Below, one piece after another: positions 51,901 through 61,563 of a DNA stretch of 64,000 nt (its first letter is position 1; the number at the start of each line of letters is the position of its first letter). The DNA is taken from assembly GCA_036345935.2 (NCBI GenBank), contig JADWOT020000003.1, forward strand, positions 21,780,509-21,844,508, read 5' to 3'. The position numbers and the translations under genes were made by a program. The notes below the pieces were generated by a model. The model did not search any database, had not been told where the DNA came from, and worked only from the letters and a program-made list of their open reading frames with translations. This DNA is from Taenia hydatigena. Lineage: Eukaryota > Platyhelminthes > Cestoda > Cyclophyllidea > Taeniidae.

Positions 51901-54900
51901 GGTGCCGGAGGCTTCCATGCTGCTGGAAGAGGGTGTTGTCACTGTCTCTACACCCGCCTACAGTCCCTACCGCTACTTTCCCTCTCCTTCTCCCCCTCTC
52001 CCTCCACTACCACCACATCACCCTCAGTGCTGTCATTCACAATCGTCTCCCACCTGTTGCCACCTCCAGTCAAGCAACAACAGCAATTCATCACCAGCAG
52101 CTCATGAGGAAATATCAAGGTTGGAGGCTCTAGTAGAGCGCCTGCTTGCGGCTCAACAGCCCCGCCAGACGCCGACGACGGCAACCATGCAGAAGGTAAC
52201 AGTTGGAACTAGCACTTCAGTGGCACACGAAGTGTGTAGTGTGGCGGTTAATACCAGTGCGGTTTGGCCCACTGCTGCTGATATTGGACTGGTGCCTGCG
52301 ACGTTGTCATCGTCACCCGCACCATCTCTGCTGACTCCTTGCCAAACAGTGGAATCAGTAGGGGTTCAATGTGAGCCGGGTAAGTGAACTCTATGAATGG
52401 CTCTGGACCCATTCCTGATGTGGTCCACAACTTAATAACACTTTGTTTTTTATTAACTTCGGTCCGCATTCTTCTAAAATGTCTAGATTTACAAAAGTTG
52501 AGAGATCTTGCTATCTTGCTTCTTCTACTTTACTATCCCGGTCTGGGATATCATTGAATATTTGCTGTCCTACCAGGATCAGTACTGCCTCATTAGAGCG
52601 ATCCGTTATTGAAGCCCATGTGCTGGCAATTCACATTGCGGTTCACTGTAAAAAGTCAAAATTTATTTATAGTTATGAAAATACCCTTTTACACCATTGA
52701 CTCGATTCATAGATCCTTACATAAACAAAACATCTTGGAAATCGGATATCAGCACAGGTTGCCAGCAATGTTATCTACATCGGAATGACAAAACTCAGGT
52801 GATAAATCGCTTCCTGTATGTTAGCATAACTCAGAGTCCATACGTGTCTTCCATCGACAAAAATGGGAGGAGTATTTATCGAAGTAAATGACAACCATAC
52901 TTTATTTGGGCCTTCCACATTAGAGTTCAACTTATATGAAGTATTTATTTCTGCCATTTGGAAAACAACTCTTTAGCTGCCGTGGGCAAGTTATAAAGTT
53001 TTTGATAAATAAAGCTTGATGCGGTTCTGAATCTTCTTAACTTACGAACTTTGGAGGCATCATTCATTTTGAATAGAATTCATCCTTACAATGTTTAATT
53101 TTAGTTCGACATTAAAATTATGAACCGACGACCACTTAACGGTACCATTATTTCCACCCCTATGCCTACTTCCAACTAAAAAAATATGGTGAGACTCGTC
53201 ATCCGACATTTGACAAAGACCACCACATTCGAAAACCGAGCCTCAAGCTATCTTAATTGAGCATTCTTTTCATGACAATTTCATAGTTCAGAACTGTCTG
53301 CCTCAGCCTCAAAGCGTCTGTCCGTCTGTGGGCGAGTTTAACCAATCACTTACTTTTCTGCCGTCTCATCAATCACCTTTTCCGCAGCCTCCAGTCCTTC
53401 AACAGTCTCCGGAGTCTGTTCTCTCCCTTGACGCTAGCTTCTCTAATAAACCACTGCCTCCGTTGGACCTTCCTCCACACCAGGTATCCCTTTGTTAACA
53501 GTATATAACTAGAATAAGCGCAACAAAGCGTAGTGAATAAATTTTTGGCGTCAATGTATACTCGATCCCTACTTGTGTTTCGGTACTTTGTTTGCTATCC
53601 TCCACTTTACTGAGTCGTTAGGGTGGCTCCTAGGCATGGATAAAACGAAGACCACAAAGACTGTAGGGCTTACGTAGTTGAATATACAGTTGAGCCAAAT
53701 ATCACTAATGCAGCAGCTTATTTCTGGCGCAATTATCCACTAAATCTATCTATAATTAATGTTACGATGAGAACTACGACGGGGGCAGCATCACGGTTAA
53801 CTTGACGATCAATCTTTCAAGATTTTACCGATTCGCTTTTTGGGGGAATTTTTTCAGAACCCTTGTACCGAAAACAACACCGGCGACACTGGTTATAGTC
53901 GACTCTTGGTAAGTCAACTTTTCCGTTTTTCTGCCCGATTATCACATAAATGTCTGAATGCCAACTATTGGTTCTACGCTCGTCCGAAAAAGTTTTTTTA
54001 TACTTTGTGTAAAATTGTGAAATGTACTGCGTAGTTATCCCAGAATACTCTATCATTAGCTAGTAAATAAATACGGGACCTCATGGGAACCACACAGGCC
54101 TATTCAAAGTGTCTAAATGATGTTTTCTGCAATTGTTTATGGAACATAAGCTTGTTTTAATCAAATATTCACTTTACTGAATTACGACGATTTCATTAAA
54201 CACAGGTTTCGACACCCAAGGCCCTAATAACTATTAAGAGTCTGGGAAAGCCAGAAATGTGAAAGCAAAGTAAAAGGAAGACAATCTTCACCTTCCTCTT
54301 GAACTTCCCTGGCATCAAGTTTCCTTTAGTTTCGTTAGCATTCTGACTTGCGCAGATACATCAACTGCCTGTAAGCCACGATATACATCCATAGTACTTT
54401 GATGCCTTCGTTCTACGCCTGCAGTACTTTTCTCCTCGTGACAAGTGGTAAATGTCGTTTCTCAAGCCGTCTTTTGCGTACACTAGGGTTCCCACTTAAC
54501 TCCGTTTATGATAACTACAGTAAACTAAAGGGGATTTAATTACCACGGTGAAATGTCTCTCAAATTTCCCTTTATTTCAACGTGGGGCTTTTACCTCCTC
54601 TCTGGCTTACTAGTTTGCTAGCCTCGTGACAGTGTGTGTATAATCATTTCATGTAGTGATAAACCTCCGACTCTGTGTTTGGAATTCCAGCTAATGCTCT
54701 CTTGCTTAATTTTCTTGGAAATTCTAGAAGCTAGCAAAACAAATGATCTACTTGACGTTGTTTCTCCCTTCCTTTGACTGTATCATGTTAAAACGTCTTT
54801 TCACAGTGTCACTTTGTTTGCCTATTCTCAAAGGCGGGCATTCAACAAGTGCTCGGCTCGGTGCCACACATGCGCAAGACGGTTTCGGTGCCAAACGAGC

Positions 54901-56096
54901 TGTCTCTGGTTGCAGTGGATGCGGTGGCGCCGCCTCCACTTTTGTCCTCCATCTCTGCTGCCCCAGGCACGGAGTGGACGAGCCCAACGGACGCCGACGT
55001 CGAGGCAGACATGGTGCGGCATCGGCGCCGCTGCGAGGAAGAGGTGGCTGCGCAACTCAACTTCTCGCATTCCCTCTTGCCCCTCAAGACTGATATATCG
55101 TCGTGTAGTGGCCCGTGAGTTAGATCAAGGGATTCCATATCTTTTGTTAAATTATGAGGATTGAGTTTCACCGTCTCTGGAATAGCCAATAAATTCTGTT
55201 TATTACGACTGTCTTGACTAGCCATTTAAATCAATTATACCAAAATTCAGATTGTGAATTTATAAATTTTAAATCAAATCAATATCATTGGTACCCACCA
55301 CCCCTTATATTTTCAATTCTAGTTCATTGAGCTTAAGTGTCTCCACACAAAGCATCACTGCCCGCCTCCTTTCCCACGTGCAGCCGGTTAATTCTATGTT
55401 GGTTATATTCAACCGCAAGTGTTAAACTTGATAGGTGGAGAAAAGCTACTGTACTGATGTTTGACTAGCCGCTAGCACAGTTGCCTAAACTACTATTAAC
55501 TTCCTTTTAGAGAAAAGAGCACTCCCTTACCAGGCCAATCTGAGGCTAGTTTCCCCATCATCCACAATAGTTCCACCCCCACTTCAGACCTGCCACTTCC
55601 TTCCCCATCACTACCTCCACGACATTACAGTCGCCGTAGCCTCAAATCCACTGATGAGAGTGCCATTCTAATGGGTCTGGCGCGCAAGTACCTCCCACCT
55701 TCCATAATCGCACAGCTAGAGCCTCCGACGGCATCCACTACTGCCTTATCCCCGGAAGTCAGTTATTGTGGCGTAGACTTTAGTCTGGCAACGCAGCGCT
55801 ACCTGGTGGAGCACGGATTGTTGTTTGCGGGGAACTGTGGGAGCAGACAAGTGCCGGAGGAAGGATGGGACTGGCGGGGAAGGATCTACCGCACTGAGGT
55901 CTCTGACATTCCACGACTAACAGTGATGGAGGGGAGTGAAGTAGTGGGAACCCGAGAAAGCTACCTGCCATGTTCGCGTGTCTTTTCCACTGTGTTTGAC
56001 GACAAGCAGGAAGCCGGAGAAGCAGAGGAAAACACGAACTTTGATGCACCGGTTCTTGATCTGGAGCATTTGAGGGCCTTACCGAAGCTCTTGTAA
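48912..56096 (+). CDS. STIL / Ana2 / SAS-5 family centriole-duplication protein
   Basis: STIL recruits SAS-6 under Plk4 control and binds CPAP/SAS-4 to start new centrioles. Ten exons join in phase: 48912-49136, 49209-49561, 49634-49717, 49792-50053, 50241-50515, 51814-52379, 53287-53483, 53858-53908, 54834-55114, 55511-56096; about 959 residues. N-terminal half (to ~400) follows vertebrate STIL: KKLEVTWITFNSIIPN, FGFFLMDPSG, AGVWCTGVLDE, WLSVLRYAFASRGQRVF, SIRCDG. Then a proline motif THPPFPHPSAVTGFEVPE (~415-432) like the CPAP-binding PRPIPSPHP; a short coiled coil EEISRLEALVERLLAAQQ (~500); SVAVNTSAVW; the STAN motif VDFSLATQRYLVEHGLL (~853-869), which in Ana2/STIL binds SAS-6; and a C-terminal LDLEHLRALPKLL matching the LDVKRLRQLPKLF end of human STIL. 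The first exon has an in-frame stop just upstream of ATG 48912, but an upstream coding exon cannot be excluded. STIL proteins diverge fast, so this is easily missed by similarity search. Confidence 0.86.
50516..54833 (+). other. Introns of the STIL-like gene
   Basis: Introns 50516-51813, 52380-53286, 53484-53857, 53909-54833 and 55115-55510 contain only short unsupported frames. No repeat or RNA gene recognised. Confidence 0.5.
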
Positions 56097-56158
56097 TGCA
56101 ACGAAAGTTGTAGATATGCATCAACGCGTTGTTTCGTAGGCTGTACAGTGCTTTTGGT

Positions 56159-56164
56159 AATAAA
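56159..56164 (+). terminator. Polyadenylation signal of the STIL-like gene
   Basis: AATAAA 63 bases after the TAA stop at 56094-56096, followed by a T-rich stretch. Position and sequence fit a standard cleavage/polyadenylation signal. Confidence 0.75.
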
Positions 56165-56885
56165 GTCTTTTTGTACGAAAATATTTTTGCTCGCACCGGA
56201 AATGGTCAATGTGTCTATGTATCCATACCAAATGGGACGGGGTAGGCCAGGTAATCTGGCCCTCACCAAGCGTGCAAGTGTTGCGTTGTTTTATACGCTC
56301 GTGTAAAGTTAACGATCAATCTGTCTTTCGAGATTACCAAAAAGTTTTATGTGAGACAGCACATCATTTGGGAATCATAGCTAACTGTAAAATACCAAGC
56401 CAAAGATTTGTTTTGAGGTCAAAAGCACATAATGCTATAAGAGCAGTGGCAGGCACTTTGCAAAAGGAGTTTTATATTCAGTAAGTGCATGCGTTGGTGG
56501 CGTCACTGGACGTAGTCACAAAATAGTCCTTTATAAGAGAAGCATCCAAAGTTGAGACTTTTCGCCTAAGTATTAGCAAAAGTAGATGCAGATACATGAT
56601 ATTTATTAACTCAGATGCCTCTTATTTTAAAATCACAAATAAATCAATTTTTGTGTTTATCAAATGCACTATCAAAAGGCCTCGTTGGTTCAAGCGGGTG
56701 TTTTGAGAGTATACTTGTTCTGCTTGTGTTCGGGCTCTTGCATTTGAAGTTGTGCTCTTTTTATAACTGTCTAGTTTTGGAGGCGTAGGTAGAGCTTTTG
56801 TGCGTCTAAGTTGTAAAGTTGCTTGTTATAGATACTACCCATCTTACGACTTTTCGTCAGGGAGCAAAAAAGACCAACCGAACAT

Positions 56886-56899
56886 ATTTTATTTTCCAG
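56886..56899 (+). promoter_or_regulatory. Splice-acceptor-like site upstream of the PLA2G15-like start
   Basis: A T-rich run ending TTTTCCAG, 35 bases before ATG 56934, with no coding exon in front of it. It may mark a 5' untranslated intron or a trans-splicing site. Confidence 0.45.
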
Positions 56900-56933
56900 T
56901 TTAGCATCAGATGGTTATTTCGTCGATCTAGCC

Positions 56934-59900
56934 ATGTTGCTTCCAAAGGTTATGCTTTTGCTGATCGTGGTGGTAAGCGCTTCTCACTCCCATCTGATCT
57001 CCATGAGTGCCTTGAAATTGTGGGTCACGTCCAAACTTCCGCATCCCCTCATAATGGTTCCCGGTGACGGTGGTTCACAGGCTTATGCCCAATTCAAGGA
57101 TTACATTTCTGATCCGTTTCAAATCTGGATTGATTTACGGTACCTTATTTCACCTAGAACATTCAGTGATTACTTCAAGTAAATTTCCACCCTCTTAACT
57201 TTATTATTATTGGTTGAATATACGTTTTCTTGTTGTTGATTTGTAGGCTCAAGTACAACAATGAGACGAGGCGAACAGAGGAGAATGACAAGGCGATAAT
57301 CACTTTTCCAGGTTGGGGCGAGACCTGGTCAGTGGACAACCTCGATTCCCGCCCACACTCAGTGACTAGATACTTTCAAGACTTGACCACAGCCTTTGCA
57401 CAAAATCCCTATTACGTTCCCAACTTCACTATCCGCGGAGCCCCTTTTGATTTCCGCAAAGCGCCCAGTATGTTCTCGACTAGAAGGCTGTATTCTTTTA
57501 ATCAAGTCACTCGAAAGTAAAAAATTGTTTGTGCACCACAATAGACGAGAATGAGGACTTCAACCCCAAGTTAAAACAACTGGTAGAAGAAACGTTTCAC
57601 AATGGGAAGGAACAACGTGTCGTTTTGCTGGGTCACAGCATGGGCGCGCTGTATGCATTGAGCTTTCTGAAAAATCAAAGTGACACCTGGAAGCACCAAT
57701 ACATCAAGGCATTTGTAGCCGTTAGTGCACCTCTTGGAGGCTCCATCAAGGCATTAAAAACTGAAGCTAGCGGTGAGTTTGTTTGTTGCCATCTTTCAAA
57801 TTAATAATTAAAGGCCGAAGTTGTTTGCTATCATTTACTTTAATTCGCCACTTTTCTTCGTCTGTATCTCCTTTATCCTCGTGGTGGTTTGCATTGCTGA
57901 TCGGCTCACAGTTGGTCAATTCATTCAACAACCAGTTTGTTGCTGTTAGTCGTTGATTGTCTTGAATCGAGTAAAACTACATTTATGATATTGGGTCTGT
58001 CCGTTGTTAACCTGCGACTAGAGATGAATCAATGATAAGTTATTTCGTTCTTCAGTAAATGTGGAACAACGTCGTCGAGATTCGTTTCCTTCAAAGCGTT
58101 CGTTCATTTATCCCATGTGTTCGGTACTACATCAGCATTGGTTGAAATGGAGACAGTAATATTGGTATGGGCGCTGGTGTGTGCTACCATTTGTCAGTTA
58201 CTAATGCTCACGATGCTTCTGGATGAGAATCGTATTCTTCGACAGATGATGGACCTTTTTATCGCTCTGCTTTTTGTCTGTTCCAGCCGTCAATGTGGTC
58301 TGACCTGTAGTACGCGGACCTTTTGTTCCCTTGTTTAAAGTATTTTAAAAGTAATCGTCGACCGTTTTTCCTAGATAATATACAAGTTTGTTGAATTCAC
58401 TCAAAGTATACTATGTAGCTGTTATTGATAGCACTAGTTGGAAGTACTATTGGAACAGGTGGAAGCAAAGCTTAAAGCGTAAACGATTGGATTTCTTAAG
58501 AAAGAGTTCCAAGAAGACTGGAAGTGTCATATAGGTACATTAAGACTAACGAGATTTGAATTGATTAATCGGAATACCGAAGACGCTAATTCTCCGCCAC
58601 TTAAATGTCTCACGGACTATCGCAGGTGTTAAGCTTTGTCTTCTGATGAAAGCACTTTACTGTATCATTGTATTATCAGTTTTCAGGTCTAATAATTAGT
58701 TGCATTTTTCATGCTTGAATTGCCAAAAAATAATAACAATGTATTCCGTGTAGATCCTCTGCCCTTCCTTTGAATTCCTAAATCTATTCTATTTGGTTGA
58801 ACAGAATCCACCACTTGATCAGTGCTGATGCGCATGATTTCGCAGTTTGGAATCGCATGATTGTCGTGACCGTGATTTAGATGCACATGCGCGAGCACAA
58901 TACGGATGCAGGTGAACGATTTTTGGCTCTACATTTACTCTTAATCCACTGGATGCGGAGCCATTAAACTCTAGTCGCCTATTGTGTCATCACCACTGGC
59001 ACAAATGATTGTACAGATTTTGGTCGTGAAATACTTGTGTTTGCTTCAAGAATTTCGATTTCCTCGACTTGATTGATCTGTAAAATCTCGACCAATTGTG
59101 ATACATCCGATTTCAGTGAAATGATAACTTCGCGCTAACCCGTAACTCTGGACAACTGATTTTACCAATGTTAATCCCTTCTCGCTTAACTCGTGGTTGT
59201 TTGCTACCCTTTCTTATCACCCATCAAACGAGTTGCTCGATTGGCCTTTGAAATCTTGATTCATTAAGCATGAGGTATCCCATTCCATTGAGGGTCTCGT
59301 ATTGAACTCATTATCGGTGGTCCTCCATTTTGACTGCTTGGATTCGTAATTTTACGCGTTAACAGAGGTAACTTAATAAACTCTTCTTTACCATTTCCGA
59401 TTAAGTAAAGAATAAGCAGTTGATTTCCTTTGTTTACTTTTTTTTCAAAATGTTACTTCGACCCACGGATCTGCGATTCCACGCAATCCCGTCAACGATG
59501 ATGACTTGTCTGCAACAGACCTTTCAAATGTCAGTTAATTGAGAATGAAACGTTCGCTTGTCTTCGATAATTTGCCTTGAAGGTGTTGCTATTATGGAAC
59601 GATATCAAGTCCGTTTTTGGTTAAAGAACGTCATCTACGATAAAGTTAATTAAATGAACAAGTTAGAATTTTTTTCCCACTGTGGGTTGGGTTGTTGAAT
59701 GAACCAGGGAAATAGCATGACTGCTGGAAATGCCGACGAGCGAACCAAAACTAGTTTGAAAAGGTATTTTGATGGGTTAATTGAGCTGGCCTATTCGGGT
59801 GTAGTAGTTCCAATAGAATCAGATTTTCAGGGACCTCAAAATAGCCTAGGAGCTACAAAACGTATCAGACTATGCAGACGAACCACTTGAACCTCGCAAA

Positions 59901-61563
59901 TGCGGATGTGTTCAGAATGTGCTTCATTGAATGCAGCTAACCTTGGCAGTCGGTATGCACATTCAGCATAGGTCAATTGTTAATGACGCCTGTCCATTAA
60001 ACAGGGTTCGATCTTTAAAAACGATTTAAGGCCTTACTAAGCTCATCCCAAACCATGGTCGCCCATGTATGTACCAATTCGTTGAGGTTTAGTTGGTACA
60101 AATCCGAGACTGAACCTGGCATATTTTATATGCCTAAATACCACAAAAATAGGTGACCGTTTTGACAGCGTGGCAAGTATTTGAGATACTTCTCTGAGGC
60201 CCTTCGCTCAGTAGTGCAAAACGACTCCTACTTATCATTGAATAAGTACGCTGTTGTTCCCTTTGTTTCAAAGGTGACAACTTCGGGATCTATTTCGGCA
60301 ATCCACTGTGGTACCGTGAGGTGCAGCGCTCGATGCCCTCGCTGGCCTTTCTTCTACCCGATCCGCGACTCTGGCCCAAAGATGAAGTGGTTATTTACAC
60401 TCCGGCCAAAAACTACACTGCCCACGACTACAAGGAGCTCTTCTTTGACATAGGCTTTCCCGAAGGTAACGTATCTCATCTGCCTCTGTCTCAAAAGGTG
60501 AAATTTAAAAGTTTTAAAATAACGCTTCTTCGAACTTCCTTTCTTTCTCAACTTTGATTGATCTGAATTTGTCCATTTCGAAGATGTTAAAGCATGAAGG
60601 AGTAGTATTTGGAGTTTTCATTACTGAAATCTACCCGACTATTTCCCCAATCTACAGATCTTGTATTTTTAGATTTCTTGGCTTCCAATGCTTAGCAGGT
60701 TGAGGTTGTCTCGAATCTCTCCTTTTCTATAAAACAAGTTTTTTTTACAATATCCTTAGGCTAAAACGGTAATTAGAAAACGGGCCTATTATCACCCTTG
60801 CAAACTTGCATCTCAGCTGCGTCTAGATTCACCTACTCCAGATTTATTCAGGGCCAACAAATCTGTTAAATCCCTCGTTGTTTCTGAATGCTCTATTGAA
60901 TGAGCAGGACTCTTTGGCTAGAAGCGTTTATAGGAGGATAGGCGATTATCATCCATTGTGTGGGCTTCGGATGCCCATATCTATTTTGAAGACAATTGTT
61001 TTACTCAGAATTTACCACTTAAGAAGCCAGCTTTTCATTCAGTTGATTTTGAGTTAGTTGATAACCTTGTTTACGGGGCTCTCTCCATCTTTGCTTGATG
61101 ACGCACTGTGCTTTCGCTAATTGAGGTACCCTCGTCTGGAGCTAGTACGACCGTGACTCTCTTTGCAGGTTTTCAGATGTATGAGGATACCAAGCTGACT
61201 GTGGACGGCTTGAAACCCCCCACAGGAGTGGACAAGGTGTACTGCATCTACAGCTCGGCGATGCGAACACCTGGCACTCTAATCTACTCCTCCACCTTCC
61301 CCGATGCTCAGCCAGACGTGGTGTACGAGACGGACGGTGACGGGACGGTGAACATACGGTCGCTCAGCGTTTGTCAGAGTTGGGCGAATGGCAGTGGAGG
61401 CGTCGGCCAAGTTGAAACCCTGGTCATACCAGGTGTTAATCACCTGTCCATCGTCCTTGACTCCCGTCTCATCGATCGGGTCAAGGAGATTTCAAATGCC
61501 GAGCAATTGATGCCACCACAAGAATCGTTTTGGCGGGTCCTTTTGCGTACATTAGGTTGGTGA
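56934..61563 (+). CDS. PLA2G15: Lysosomal phospholipase A2 / LCAT-family acyltransferase (PLA2G15-like)
   Basis: Alpha/beta-hydrolase that deacylates phospholipids or transfers the acyl group, acting in lysosomes or secreted. Five exons in phase: 56934-57178, 57247-57467, 57545-57772, 60274-60465, 61169-61563; 426 residues, close to the 412 of human PLA2G15. A hydrophobic signal peptide (MLLPKVMLLLIVVVSAS) precedes IMVPGDGGSQ, the oxyanion-loop region. Then FPGWGETWS, IRGAPFDFRKAP, the nucleophile elbow LLGHSMGALYAL (Ser187), VAVSAPLGGSIKAL, ASGDN, YTAHDYKELFFDIGF, ETDGDGTVN (Asp353) and IPGVNHLSIV (His387). Sequons at NNET, PNFT, KNQS, KNYT and ANGS suggest heavy N-glycosylation. The two cysteines that form the lid disulphide in the human enzyme are absent. 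The start ATG has a gcc ATG context, 35 bases after a strong acceptor-like TTTTCCAG. Confidence 0.95.
57773..60273 (+). other. Large intron 3 of the PLA2G15-like gene
   Basis: 2.5 kb, far longer than the other introns of this gene (68-703 bp). The flanking junction is secure: it joins the two halves of the conserved ALKTEASGDN segment. No element or gene recognised inside. Confidence 0.6.

Noticed and set aside
58117..59890. Open frames within the large PLA2G15-like intron
   Set aside because: Short, without domain features, and the flanking exons join perfectly across them.
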